A stretch of DNA of 64,000 bases from Mycosarcoma maydis. Taxonomy: Eukaryota; Basidiomycota; Ustilaginomycetes; Ustilaginales. How positions within the stretch are numbered: the stretch's first letter is position 1; every line of letters starts with the position of its first letter. Positions 1 to 12,100 of this stretch are shown here, one piece after another. The DNA is taken from assembly GCF_000328475.2 (NCBI RefSeq), contig NC_026478.1, positions 2,170,001 through 2,234,000 of the forward strand, given 5' to 3'. The position numbers and the translations under genes were made by a program. A model generated the notes under the pieces. The model had not been told where the DNA came from. It was given only the letters and a program-made list of their open reading frames with translations, and did not search any database.

Positions 1-570
1 TAAGTAAAATCACAAAGATAACCTGAGAAGAAAGGAAACTTTTTGTGTGGCAGCATCTGGACCCGTGTGACACTAGCATTCACGGCTCCCAGTGAGCTTC
101 GGTTTGAGTCGATGGTGAGCATCGTGAGGCGAACTTCTGGCTCGGCTTGAACAGCCATCAGCGCGCAGACACGCCGTTGCGATAGGCTGGAATTCCAAGC
201 CGATGGACTAGGACGATCGTACCAAGCACCGAGGTGCTGCTAGTAACGTGCCTCGGCTTGGATGCCACCGGCGCAGCTTGGTTTCCGATGCGTCCGTCAC
301 ATGTGACGTTGTTTGGCGAAGTCTGCCGCACGTTGGGAGCTTTTGCGCCTCACCTTGGCAATGGCACAAGTACGCGTCAAAGGCACCCTTCACTCATTTC
401 TTTTCCTGGAGATAGGAGAACAAAGAATGCATCTGCACACACAATCACGAACATCACCCAAGAAAGCGCTCAAGAGGACCATGACAAAAAACCTCCCAGA
501 GCAGGTGTGAGAGCGTTGTGAGCGTCAAGTGAAACTCGTGATTTGTTTCTCGTTTCTGGTCACGCGTTTT

Positions 571-649
571 TGTGATTTGTGAGTTGGGAGTTGGGAGTTG
601 TGATTTGTGATTTGTGATTTGTGATTTGTGATATGCGATTTGCGATTTC
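571..649. repeat. 7-bp tandem repeats (TGATTTG and GAGTTGG units)
   Basis: At 601-628 there are four exact copies of TGATTTG, followed by the variants TGATATG, CGATTTG and CGATTTC up to 649. Just before, from 581, lies GAGTTGGGAGTTGGGAGTTG, also 7 bp in period. TGATTTG is one base away from the CGTGATT unit found in other intergenic regions of the window, so I read this as a degenerate member of the same family. Confidence 0.85.
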
Positions 650-1633
650 AAATCGTGAATTGGATCGTATACGTGATACAAAGAACAATTCACATTCGTT
701 ATTGTGAGTCGCTGTGGGTTGAGATTCTTACAGTACTTGCAGTTGGTCACTCACGACTCGTGACTGAACATACCTTGCTTTCCTTTGACAGCTTCATCTT
801 GGACGTTGAGCAGCACATCGCACGCAGCGTGAATAGAGAGAGAGAGAGAAGCGTAAAGCCTCTATGGCTTAGGGTTATGGGCTATGGGCTATGGGCTATG
901 GCTGCTCGGTGCTCGGTGCTCGGACGCGCGCGTCCCAGCAACGCCGAGGAATCTTGGACAGTATTCACGATTCGTGCTTGGTGATTGACAATTGTGACTC
1001 TGATTCACATTTGTTTGGCTGATTCAGTCACGAGTTGGTGTGATTTTACTTGCTTGCTCTCCGGCACTAACTTATTATTGTGGGCATGCGCTTTCAAGTT
1101 TGGCTTGTTTTGGGCTCGTCTTGGGCTCGTCTTGCCACTCGTTCCTCACGACTCTGCTCGCCCATCCTCAGTCAAGAACCGTGGATCTTGGTTTGGCTTG
1201 GCTTGGCTTGCTAAACACGACTCACAAATCATCCAGCAAGCCTTATGCGTGCCGCTGCCCGTCGCTCGGCCTTGTCGTCGCATCAACACTAGACTCTGTG
1301 CTCTCTCGCGCGCGTGCCTACTCTGCCCATAACACCTCCGACGACACCGCTCGGCTTGGACCATTCAAGTTTCATCCTTGTCATCCTCCTTTCCTCACGC
1401 TCTCAGCCACCCGCTGGCGCTTCCACTAACGTTTCCTCCTTTTGCCTATCTTGGCTCTCCTGCCTCAACTGTGCACTTGTCCCTGTCTTTGCTGTGCCTC
1501 TTTCTTTCCACCACCGCCTGCCGCCTCATCCGAATCTCCGACCGCCTTCTCTGCATCCCCGCTGGTGCTGTAACTCTGCTGATCCCGCCCAGCTTTGCAC
1601 CTTTGGCGTGCCTCTCCGCGTCGCGTCGCGTCG

Positions 1634-1668
1634 GCTCCGGCTCCAGCTCCAGCTCCAGCTCCAGCTCC
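1634..1668. repeat. (GCTCCA)n simple repeat
   Basis: About six copies of a 6-bp GCTCCA unit sit within the pyrimidine-rich leader of the C2H2 gene. No function is apparent. Confidence 0.8.
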
Positions 1669-2658
1669 TGCTCCTTGTCGACGAGTAAACATCTGGTCTC
1701 TTTCCCCTCGCACTGTAAAACACCAACTTGCCTTCTCTTGCCATTCGCCATTTGCCCTTTCCATGGGCTGCATCTTGCACGCATTCAAGCGCCTATCCGC
1801 CTCCCACCTCCCACCTCCCACCTCCCATCTGCTGCTGCTGTGGCTGCTGCAATAGCTTATTCTCAACCCCGAAAGGATCGACGCTGCATCCTGTCGTACC
1901 TTTCGCATCTCTCTGCGTAAGTCCTCCTCTTGCTCCTCCTCCTCCTCCTTGCCCTCTTTGCCCGCCGCCTGTCAACCCTCGCTGTGCTTGCAGCTTTGCA
2001 TCGTCGCCGCTCTTGGCCAACAACGCTTGCGTTCGCCGTGGCTGCATCACCTGGCTTGCACCCATCAAACGCGCTGCAACCCTCGCCGCTCATCCTGCCC
2101 TGCCTCGTGTTGTTCCTCCTCACTTTCGCTCGGCCTTCTCGCTTCCTTCTTTGTTCCACTCGCCACTCGTTCTGCTTCCATCGTCTTGCGCACACTTTCC
2201 TTTTCCGCTCTCCTCACTCCTGGGTCGCCTTGTGCATCTCGTGCATCTGTGTACCTTGCGGCTCGCTTCTTGTTCACACAAACGTGCACTCTGCACATTT
2301 GCAAGTCAGCTTGCATCCACTCTGCCCCCTACCCTCCTTGGTTTTGCCAATCCCTTCACCACCATCTCGCATCACCACCATCCCCATAGTCCCCCTGACC
2401 ACCAAGATCGCATTCACATTCGCATTCGCATATACATTCACATTCGCCCTTTCCTTCTTCTTCCCTATCCACCTCGATCACCCCTGTGCTCCTTCTCGTA
2501 CACCATCGTCTTGCTTGTACTGACCGACGTACCTTTTCAACCTCGCCTTCTGCATCCTCGCACACACCTACGTAATCTCATCGGCCTCCTGTGACCATCG
2601 CACGGCGACGATTTCAACCCCTCTTTCCCTCTATACCACCGGCTTGCTACCTACCACA

Positions 2659-5600
2659 ATGCTGCCAGACTCAACTCAAGCACCACACGCTGCTCTGGCT
2701 GCAAGCCGCGTCGCATCGCCGTACCTCCCTGCAGCCTCCGCTGGACTCTTTGCTCCTCCTCCACACTCGGCTCTCTTTGATCCTTCCAGCCAAACACAGC
2801 ATCAGCACATTCAGCCTCCATCTCAACCACACTGCAACTTTGCCATCCAGGACGCTTCGTTCCAGCAGAGCACCTTTCCTGATTTCTCAGCTCCATCGCA
2901 CCAAGCTACCTACCGCGTAGCTGCCATTCCACGTACTCCCCAGCCGCTCGACTACAGCGGTCCCTATCAGCCGCTCGACCAGCACATTCAGCAGCAGCCC
3001 CCGCCGCCGCAATCGGTGCCATTTCACCCACACCTCTACGCCTCAAACTCGTACGCAGCCTTGTCAGGCCCTCCGTCAGCAGCCCCTTTTGCACCCGACA
3101 TGTCCTCGCAAGCATATACACGCTCGGATATGGGCATCATGTCAAACAATCTCGGCGTGCCCATGATGCGCTACGCCTCTTTCCCCATCTCTGCCGACGA
3201 CATGTCGCGTGCAGGCCCTTCCAACGGCCCTCCCGGCCCCATGACTCAGCAGGACATCGACAATCTACTCGCCCTCTCGCGTGCCCAGGCTGGCACCAAC
3301 TGCGATCTGAGCGCATTCCCGTGCACCTACTGTGACAAGGTCTACACTGGCAAACACGCCCGCAGCATCTGGCGTCGACATCTTCAGGACAAGCACAACA
3401 TCCCTCTGAGCGCCCAGCCTCGTCGTACTCGTTGGGACGGCGACGTCAATCGTCCAAAGAATGCCGAAGAGCGTCGCGCACGAATGCTCGAGAGCAAACG
3501 TCGATGGGCCAGAAAGAAGCGTCTCCAAGAGAAGCAGGCCGCTCAAGGCAGCAAGTCGGGCGGTAGCAACACCCCCATGCCCGACGAAACGGACGAGGAC
3601 GATGCCGACGACGGTGCCGACGACGGTGCCGACGATGGTGCCGACGCCGATGTTTCCAACATGTCGATCAACTTCTCACGAGACGTCGACACCGACGCCG
3701 ATGACTCTTTGTCCTTTCACCATTCTCGGGCTCGATCTCAAAATCAAGCTGCTAGACGACTTTCACTCAAGCCACACGATGCTGCACAGCCGCTCCCTTC
3801 TCCTCAAGCTCAGTTCTTTGCCTCGCAAGAAGATTTCGGACGCTCTGCGCAGAGACAGCCACTGGCTCCCTCCACCGCATACAATGTTGCGGGTCCAAGT
3901 ACCTTGGCGCCTCAACACCCGACTCAGCTGCCTTTGGCATCACGCGGTTCACATGAGGCGCCGTTAAGCACCGCCTTGTACTCGAACTCGCCCTTGCGTC
4001 GCAGTGGTCTCGCCCTTGCTCCTGTCTCGCAAAATGAAGCTGGTCTACCGCTGCTTTCCAACCCCAACACAAGCTTGAGCTCGAGCAGCAGTGACTACTC
4101 ACATCCCAATTCGGCCAGTTTCTTCCAGGACAGCTTTACCGGCAACACGAGCAACTCGGGCAGCGACTCTGTTAATACTTCAATCGACACTCCTGCTACC
4201 AACTGGCCTCCTCTACCTTCTCTTGACGGTGGCGCGGACAAAGCTACCATTGGCAGCGCCATGGAAACGCATACTGCGACCGAGGCACCACCTCGCCCGC
4301 CAAAGGGAGACACTCGTGACGCAGCCATCCAGCTCTTGGCACTTCGATCTAGCTCCAACTCGCCCACAGATGACCGCGAGATGAGCCTGAGACGAAGAGA
4401 CGCCATCGAGGACGCTCCCTGGAGCTCGACGCCGAGCCGAGGCAAAGCAATGGCATCAGAGCACGGAGCGCTCACCGCCTTGTCGTGCTCGGCAGCGGCA
4501 GAGACACGCCGAAAGGGTGGTGCTATCGACGATGTCGGTCTGAGCCCATCGCCAGTTTCGCGCACGCTCGCCGCATCCGGAGCAAATGCGGTGCGAACAT
4601 TGCCTGTTACTACACCGGCATCTGTAGGTCGTGGCGGCGACAACCCGTTCAGCCTGGACAAACACAAGATTTCGCCGTACCGAAAGCTCAGCTATTCGGG
4701 CGCGCCTGTCTCGCCCGTTGCCTCGCCAACCCATTTCGCTTTCGGCGTGAATTTGGCCAAGAGCCTTTCGACTTCGAGCTCGACCTCGACAGCGGACGCG
4801 CACGTGGTCAAGCTGCCCCCTCTTGTCAGCACTCCCATTCGACCATCGTCGCAAGGTGTTCATGCCGACGGCGAGACAGTGACAGAGCGTATCAAGGTCG
4901 AATCACTGCCTCCTTTGCTGGGCTCGGCGAGCAAGAAAGCGATCGGCGGCACGGGGGCTCCCAACATGTCGACGCCCTTTTCAAAGCCCATGTCTGGTCT
5001 TGGCTTTTCCGCGCTGCGACGCGGCGGTGCAGGCACCACTGCCAACGCCCACGTCGCTTGCGCCGCTTCTTCGGTGCGACCCTCGCCTTCTCGTAACCAC
5101 TCGGATGATCAGTTCAGCTCTCCACAACACCTCAACCTGACCGAGAGTTTGGGACTGGCGCCGCACTCGATCTCGCGCACTTCGTCGTACGCTTCTGGAT
5201 GCTATTCTTCGTCGCTGGGACTGACTCCGAGCGTTGCCAATATCTCGGCTGGCTTGATTTCAGCCACACCATTCCATTCTGGTCTGGGTGCGCTGAGTGG
5301 GCTAGGTAGCTTCACGCCTTTGTCTACGATCAAGGTGGCTGGCTTTTGGCCAGAATCCACACGCAAGTCGGCTACCAAGGGCGTTGTGCTCGATGCATCT
5401 TGCAACACCAACAACTCGCCCACAGTGTACAAGTGCAGCTCGTCGCATGCTTCGCGAACATCGGCTTCACGCAGCAGCAGCAAACGCAAGCTGTCGGCGC
5501 TGCGCAAGCGCACCACGAGCCAGTCTCGCACCGCTTCGCCAGTGGGCGGCACGGGCGACATCTTTGACTCGAACTACCACAAGAACAGTGTTGGTGGCAA

Positions 5601-5775
5601 GGAGCTCAGCAGCGACGATACGTTTGGCGATGAGGATGATGAGGAAAATCTGATCGGTGCGTTGGATACGCCCAGCAGGCCGGCAGTGATGAGGAAGCTT
5701 GCGCGAACCAAGAGTGCCGCCGAGGGCGAGAATCTGTCTAGGTCACCGTTGCGCGTCATTGGGATGAATCAGTGA
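2659..5775 (+). CDS. C2H2-type zinc finger protein, probable nuclear regulator
   Basis: The protein has 1038 residues from the first ATG in frame; the frame itself opens 15 bases earlier at a TTG. One zinc-finger-like motif is visible, with Cys222, Cys225, His241 and His246, a C-X2-C-X15-H-X4-H spacing that is longer between the pairs than in a classic C2H2 finger. It is followed directly by a basic block containing PRRTRWDGDVNRPKNAEERR and a lysine/arginine-rich helix (about 257-295), then an acidic GADD-type repeat. I recall this finger plus RTRWD block as a conserved fungal arrangement with no named function. The rest is Ser/Pro/Thr-rich and likely disordered, with many SP and TP sites typical of phosphorylated regulators. 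DNA binding is inferred from the finger only. The next gene, on the opposite strand, converges on it with 277 bases between. Confidence 0.8.
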   Translation: MLPDSTQAPHAALAASRVASPYLPAASAGLFAPPPHSALFDPSSQTQHQHIQPPSQPHCNFAIQDASFQQSTFPDFSAPSHQATYRVAAIPRTPQPLDYSGPYQPLDQHIQQQPPPPQSVPFHPHLYASNSYAALSGPPSAAPFAPDMSSQAYTRSDMGIMSNNLGVPMMRYASFPISADDMSRAGPSNGPPGPMTQQDIDNLLALSRAQAGTNCDLSAFPCTYCDKVYTGKHARSIWRRHLQDKHNIPLSAQPRRTRWDGDVNRPKNAEERRARMLESKRRWARKKRLQEKQAAQGSKSGGSNTPMPDETDEDDADDGADDGADDGADADVSNMSINFSRDVDTDADDSLSFHHSRARSQNQAARRLSLKPHDAAQPLPSPQAQFFASQEDFGRSAQRQPLAPSTAYNVAGPSTLAPQHPTQLPLASRGSHEAPLSTALYSNSPLRRSGLALAPVSQNEAGLPLLSNPNTSLSSSSSDYSHPNSASFFQDSFTGNTSNSGSDSVNTSIDTPATNWPPLPSLDGGADKATIGSAMETHTATEAPPRPPKGDTRDAAIQLLALRSSSNSPTDDREMSLRRRDAIEDAPWSSTPSRGKAMASEHGALTALSCSAAAETRRKGGAIDDVGLSPSPVSRTLAASGANAVRTLPVTTPASVGRGGDNPFSLDKHKISPYRKLSYSGAPVSPVASPTHFAFGVNLAKSLSTSSSTSTADAHVVKLPPLVSTPIRPSSQGVHADGETVTERIKVESLPPLLGSASKKAIGGTGAPNMSTPFSKPMSGLGFSALRRGGAGTTANAHVACAASSVRPSPSRNHSDDQFSSPQHLNLTESLGLAPHSISRTSSYASGCYSSSLGLTPSVANISAGLISATPFHSGLGALSGLGSFTPLSTIKVAGFWPESTRKSATKGVVLDASCNTNNSPTVYKCSSSHASRTSASRSSSKRKLSALRKRTTSQSRTASPVGGTGDIFDSNYHKNSVGGKELSSDDTFGDEDDEENLIGALDTPSRPAVMRKLARTKSAAEGENLSRSPLRVIGMNQ

Positions 5776-6052
5776 AGGGGATGTTGATTGGATAGCGTCA
5801 TATGCTCATCGCTCAATGCTCATGACTGTGTGACTGGTGCAATCACGAATGTTTGTGATTGGAGATTGGCAATTGTATTTGTGTGCTTTGGGCTTTCGTG
5901 GATGTGTGGATGAAGAGTGACTCGTGAAGAATTCATGTGCACGGTCAACGGGATTCGTGATTGTTTCGGGGAATGTTGAGGCATGTCGGGTGACAAGAGA
6001 CACGAGGAGAGGGAAGGGTAGATGAGAAGGGAACTTTCAAGGTGGACCAAGG

Positions 6053-7598
6053 TTAGTCGATGCCTACAGCCCAGACTTCGAGGCCGTAGCAGGAGAAGTG
6101 ATGGTCTGAGGTACTGTCGGAGGTGGGGGAGGTAGAGGAGAGGATGGGGTTGTCGAAAGCGGGGCAGGGGTCAGAGATGCCGTTTTGGAGGGTAGCGTCT
6201 ATCCAAAGGCCGAACTTTCCGTCGCCGCCGCCTACACTGAGGAAGTCGGATTCGGAGAGCACAATGTAGTCGTTTTTCGCGGTCCATTTGAAGACATGGA
6301 CGAGTTTTTGATGCGAGTGCACCGACGTTTTCCAGAGAAAGCATTCGCCCGAACCGTAGTAGTGCTGTTGAGGACGAAGCTTCTCGTTGAGAAATGCACC
6401 GAACACGTTATCCTGCTCGTCTTTGATGGCAAGGACGAGGCCGGCATCTGAGACGCTATTGAGCGCCCCGCCGAGTTTCGGGACGCGCACGCCGAGCGCG
6501 TGGCGTGCCGTACTGGTCGCCCCCCTCATCCACGCCTCTGGTGCGTCGCCAGACGACTCGCGCGCACGACTCGGATCCATCCCCACCGCCACGCGATGAT
6601 ACAGCGTCTGCAACGATATCCCGTGTTGATCCATCGAGTAGAGCAACTCCCAGCGCTTGCCCAGTTGCAATCTCGCCGGAAGCTGCGCTTGGATGCGCGA
6701 CGCGTGAAACTGCTCGATCACCATCTCGGTCTCTTGGTCACGCTTGGATAGCGTTACCGGAATCACCCGCTTTCGCTCATCATCCAGCGTCCAGTGTCCC
6801 GTATTCCACTGGCGCGTCGAGCTCGTGTCGAATCCGGGCGCACCAGATATGATGCTCGAGTGCATCCCTCCGCGCTGCGCCGCCAGCGTCGCCGCCGACG
6901 CACCGCGAGCGTTGCTTTCCAGTGCGCCTGTGCTCCAAGACGCCATTAGATCCCTTGCCCGAAGTGGGGCTCCCGACAATACGCCAGTCGATGCTCTCGA
7001 CGAGCCGTGCCGTGTCGTGTGAGCATGCTCGGACGCATGCGCACCCGTCGCCCGCTGCCCCTCCGCCTCTCCCGATCTCCAAGTCGCTCGATCCCCACCC
7101 TCGGTCCCTTGCGCCTGCACCCTCTCGGTAGCATCACTTGCAATCAGTAACCCACCTCCCTGATTCGTGTTCACCGCGCCACCTGCCACCCCGGCCTCTG
7201 GCTCCGGAACAATGAAATCGCTCGTGCTCGGCATGTGACTAGCAATCTCGCTCTGAATCCCACGCAACGTCGTCCACGTCTTTTTCAAACTACCTGTCCA
7301 GCTCGACGCCGCCGCCGACGCTGAAGCCGACGCTGAAGCCGACGCTGAAGAAATCGAGCCTCGTCCCGTGTCCGCGCGAGCGTGCGCACCGCTACCGCTA
7401 CCGCTGTTGCTGTTGCCGATGCCGATGTTCTGTGGCTGTGCTGATGCCGTGTCCATGTGGCTCGTACGCGCGTGGTGAATGCTTTCCAGCTGTTCTGGCT
7501 CGAGCACCAACGGGCTACTTCTGCCTAGTGCTGTCTGTGGAGCGCGTTGGAAGCGCGAGAAAAAGTCGTCGTCCGTCGAATGCGAGAGCGGTTCGATT

Positions 7599-7644
<46 letters not shown>

Positions 7645-8353
7645 GCTGTTTCTGTTTCTGTTGCTCCTTTTTCTGCTCCAACTGCTTCTCGACACCACGC
7701 AGATCGATGATCGGCGGCGACGGCGCACGATTCGAGTTAGTCGCCACCTCGAACGCGTCAAAGAAAGCGTCGTCTGCTGCATTCCAAGTGTTGACGCCAG
7801 CCGCGTTCGACGGTTTCGAACCAGACGAGCAGCCCGAGTCACACGATCTCGGCGGCTGCATAGGCAATGTGTGTGCTGCCAGGAACGTGTTCCAGTCGGC
7901 CCATTCAGAGGACGCGCCTCGTCCGCTGACTTTGCGTCCACCTGCCGGTCTGTCGGCGGTCGGTGCAGCAGAAGACGCACGCGCCGAGCCAGTTGGTTCG
8001 ACAAGACTACTGGATATCCCAACATGCGAGTCCACAGGAGAGAAGCTCGCGACGATATCTGCTTCGGTCCACTCGTCGTCGTCTTCGTTGACACCACCGT
8101 GTTGAGCATGGCAAGCCGAGCCAGCCGAGCCAGTCTGTGTGCGTTCGGATGAGGTGGTGGTGATCGACGATGAAGCAGCTTGACCATCGAGCGATTCCGA
8201 CAGCTGAGGATCCACGCTCAAGCTCGATGGCGCGGCAGTGCAAGCGTCGACGAACGAACCGAATGCTTGCGACTCGGTGCGCGCGTGCGCCAAGGAATCC
8301 GATCCACATACCGAACTTGTACCTCTCGATCGCAATGAATCGCGCGACGACAT
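6053..8353 (-). CDS. OXR1: TLD-domain protein, OXR1-like
   Basis: The protein has 766 residues and starts at an ATG. The C-terminal third (about 535-766) reads as a TLD domain: a block around GKRWELLYSMDQHGISLQTL, then a stretch with GLVLAIKDEQDNVFGAFLNE, the YYGSGECFLW motif, and a final FGLWID...CYGLEVWAVG end. TLD proteins of the OXR1 type are linked to resistance to oxidative damage, and yeast Oxr1 also promotes disassembly of the V-ATPase. Which role applies here cannot be read from sequence. The N-terminal 530 residues are low complexity, with a QN dipeptide run (about 238-251) encoded by a 6-bp repeat, and SA repeats (about 336-347). The TLD domain is far from the start, as in other long OXR1 forms. 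Confidence 0.88.
7600..7643. repeat. 6-bp tandem repeat encoding Gln-Asn
   Basis: About seven copies of GGTTCT on the plus strand encode alternating Asn and Gln on the minus strand within the OXR1-like gene. The unit is a multiple of three, so copy-number change would keep the frame and only alter the length of the QN tract. Confidence 0.85.
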
Positions 8354-9165
8354 GGTGGCTTATCTGAAAAGCGTGAGCACCTACCCAGGTCGAGGCATGC
8401 TGACTCGCTCGTCGTCCAAACTGTCGCTCACGAATCTCTTGACTGCTCCGTCTCGCGACCGTGCCCGCAATTTCGTCGTAAAGATCCTTCCGACTATAGT
8501 ATGCCTGTGCGATAGAGCAGTTCGAAAAAGTTGGCCGTCACAACTACGCCAGTCTTGGTGGTAATGAAACTACCCGTCCAATCCCACCGCGCTCGCCAAA
8601 GTGGTGTATACTTCTCAACCCTCTCTCCACCGTGCACGTTCCTCATTCCCCGTTCCCCGTTCCCGGTTCCCGTGAGTGTCACTTTCAACCTCGCACCTGC
8701 TCAGCCCCAGCACGCAGCGCTAAAATCAGCACACACGCGCACCCAAATTTCAGCCCCCCACCGCCCCTTGCCAACGCAACCACCGGTCTGTGCGCGTCAC
8801 CTTGCAGATTCACGAATCACGAATCGCCCATTTCTCCTCGCATTCGTGATTCACCTTCTTGACAACGCCCCAACACGCTCCCATTTCTCGCATGTATGCA
8901 TTCACATCACTACCACAGCACACGTACAGCGAGCAAAGCAAACCTCGCAGACGTAATTGCACACAGGAGCCAAAGAGTGTGCGTCGATGAAGCTGTTGTT
9001 ACAACCAAGCTCGGTAAAACGGTGACAAAAAGAGGGCATATGTCTTAGAACAATAAAGACACGGTGTATTCGATCCAGAGTCACGACGCTTAAATCTGAA
9101 CGTCGATTCGTGCCAAACTTAGGAGGTCGGCAACGTGTGTGGGTTACTGACGAGCCGCTGGCACA
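8354..9165. other. Intergenic region between OXR1-like and RhoGEF genes
   Basis: This is the promoter side of the OXR1-like gene and the 3' side of the RhoGEF gene. It contains a copy of the 7-bp family at 8808-8827 (AATCACG and a neighbour) and an ATTCGTGATTCAC copy near 8841-8853. No coding gene or RNA gene is recognised. Confidence 0.6.
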
Positions 9166-12100
9166 TCATTGGTAGAAATGAAGGTCGAAAGCCGTCTTCC
9201 ACGCAACAGCCTCTTCCGGCGATGATGCGGCAAGATACAGGATCTCGGCGCGATCCACAATGCGCAGGTTCAACCCACCCAGGATCTCGGCTGGTCGCGT
9301 GAGCTTGAGCATCGAGCGAAGCAACACAGGTGCATTGCCATCCTTGCTCCTTGTCTGCTCGGCGCATAACACCGCAACATCGCTGCACAGGATGAGAGAC
9401 ATGCTTTGGTCTTCAGTCACCTGCTGCAGATGGTCCGCCGAAAGCACGTGACTCTGACTTTGCCGCTGCTCGGCGGTGCCCACCGACACGCTCCTGTCAG
9501 AGCGTACGAATCCGGGGATGCGACGTACCACACGCTTGAGCTGCAAAGTTCCGTCTTTGAGCAGTCGACGATGGGGCTGAACCAGAGGTCCATCGATGGG
9601 TCCGCGGATACGATATTGCCATGCCAGCAGTCGTCGATCTTGCTCGGACTGACGCTTGCTCTCGTTGACCTTGGACGCGATCTGCGTTACATGCTCCAGC
9701 GCCGTTGCTAGCGCATCGCCGTCAGCTAGTCGACTTGGGTCGGTGCTCTTCACCAGATCTTCCAATAACAGGCGGTATCTCGGGATTCGCTGCACTGGCA
9801 ACAGTAGATAGCTTTCAACGTTGAGCTGCGCGTGACGAGGATGCGTGCGGCAGCGCTTCATAAAGGTTCGTACCTTCTTGCGCTGCGACGGCGACAAGCC
9901 ACCATCTGCACCGAAAATGCCGGATCCTGCGTTTGTGCTCATCGCACCGTTGTTGGAGCCACTGGCATACATGGCTGCTGCTGTGCCTTGAGGCGCAGAG
10001 CTGGCGCCGAATGAGTGAAGAGTGCTGTAGCCAGGTGCCCCACGCAGCGAAAGACTGCCGCTGGTGCCAGAAGCAGGAGGAGCCGTCCATGCGTTGATGC
10101 GATTCTGCGCAGAGTCGCAATTGTTGATGTAGCTCGAGTACATCTTGAAGAAGGCAGCATGGGTTGAAAAGACGGAGGCCACCTTTTCGGCTACGGCCGC
10201 TGTCTCTTCGGGAGCCATATCTGCTGGCGCATCCTGGTCGTGCTCTAGCACTGGACCCGCCATAGCTACCAGCGACGGGAGAAACACAGTGCGGTGGAAT
10301 TGCAGTAGCGCTTCGACGTTTCCAAAGACAGCGCGATGTTCGCTGGGTGGAATCACAGCGACTCCACTGTTGCCATCCGCAGGCGCCATAGCCGGCTTAA
10401 CGTAGATGTCGACCAGCTCGCTCAACCCTTTGACATAGGTACGCTCCGTCGACACAATCTCGGCAATGATACGGAATCGCCTGACCGAGTCGTCTTTGCT
10501 GCACTGCGCCGTGCTCAGACGTGCTGGCTCGGACGAGGCACCTTCAGAGATGGAGCTGGCGGCTGTGCTGGCAACGTACTCTCCACCCGAGTCTCGCGAC
10601 TTGGTCGAGGGATTGCTTGACTCGGCTCGATGCATGCTCGTTGAGCGCGAGTGACCGCTGACGTCTCGAAGGTGCACAAGCGCGCTCTTGCTGGGACCAA
10701 CAAACGAGGTTGCTTCGGTGCGCGCGGCGGTGAGATCGTCCAAGTCGCGAAGGTAGTGCATGAGCGCACGCAGTCGATTGCTGTGCCTGGCGAGGCTTTC
10801 CTCGTCCATCTCCTCTTGAGAAGGGGCAGCTGCGTGAGGAGACGCAACAGCAGCGTTGGCGAGCACAGGCAAGAAGCTGCGTCGTCGCGCCTTCTTCGCT
10901 TCTGCTGACGACAAGGAGGGCTGCAAGAAAGTTGCTGGCCTCGACAGCATCAAAGGCTCGGATGGCGGACCGAGTGGTGTCATAGGAGCCAATTGACTGC
11001 CACTATCCTGGCCAACGGCAGCGGCGAGGTTGCGAGAGGCGATGGAAATGGGGGGGCAGATATTTTCGGATTGCGACGGAGATATAACGGGAGTTGGACT
11101 GTTCTTCGAGATGGAGTTGGACCTTGAAGGGCCCGTAGATGAACGAAGAGATTTGCGCGACGCCTTGGGCGAAGAGAATCGACTCTCATTAGGGCTCGTC
11201 GTTTGGTCGTGATAACCAGCACTAAGCCTTTGATTAGAAGCCTTGCGTCCAATTTTTTTGAGAAATCCGCCCCACTTGCCGCTTCCAGCAACGTGCGGAT
11301 CCGCTCCATCTGCGCCTGGTAGTTCGGTGAGGTGGTCTTCGTATCCAGTGGCGGGGCGTGCGTGTGCATCACGGGGGCTAAAGTATCCGCTGTCATCGTT
11401 GTGGGAGTCACGTGCCGACGCGGGCGGAGTTCGGGCTCCAAAGGGACCGCTTAGCATGCTCTGCAGATCGTTTGCGCTTCGCATTCGAGCCATGAAGGGA
11501 CGTTCGGGCGCTTGGTGCAAGCCAACATGAGTAGCGCTGCTGGACCGGACTGGCACCTCGGAAGCATCACCAAGCTGCTGCGAAGGTGCAGGCTGCCAAG
11601 GAGCTGCGAGAGGCCGCTGGAATTGCGAGAGCAGCGGCGCAACGATATCCTGCCATGGCCCACCAAAGCAATTTCCCTCAACGAAGAGATTGTTGAGCTT
11701 CGACATACGGTGAAGCCAGCTAGGCAAAAACACAAGCTGATTGTGGCGGAGGCTCAGACGCTGAAGCTCCTGTAGCTGGATAAGGCTCGAGGGCAGGTGG
11801 TGTAGTCCGATACAATCGGCCGACATGGTTCGCAGCGCGCGAAGGTTTAGGATCCAGTCAGGCAAGCAGCCGACTGGGTTGCGCGAAATGTCGAGCTCTT
11901 CGAGGGCAATGCAAGCGCCTATGGCATCAGGAAGGCGTTGCAGATGGCAGTTGGACAGGTCGAGAACGAGCAAATTGGTGGTGAGGGGCAAGACGCGTTC
12001 GAGCACTTGGACGAGTCCTTCTGACTGGTTGCCGCTGAGCAAGAGGTGAGTAGTGTTGGGACCAGTCTCTGTCTGAATCTGCTCAAGTGTAAGATCGCGA

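Larger units (their letters stand above)
1..2658. other. Gene-free leader region upstream of the C2H2 gene
   Basis: No supportable coding gene is seen here. Positions 571-649 hold tandem 7-bp repeats. A TCACGA-N-TCGTGA palindrome lies at 751-763. From about 1370 to 2658 the plus strand is strongly pyrimidine-rich, with runs of CTCC, TTCC and CTTG and simple repeats such as GCTCCA near 1634-1668 and CATTCG near 2413-2447. This looks like a long promoter and 5' leader of the downstream regulator. Open frames inside it, the longest at 1728-2594, read as proline, serine and histidine low complexity and are better explained by base composition than by selection. Confidence 0.6.

Noticed and set aside
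1728..2594. Long open frame (288 codons) on the plus strand upstream of the C2H2 gene
   Set aside because: It is made of C/T-rich low complexity (Pro, Ser, Leu, His) and overlaps other equally open frames. No domain or conserved block is visible. Base composition explains it.
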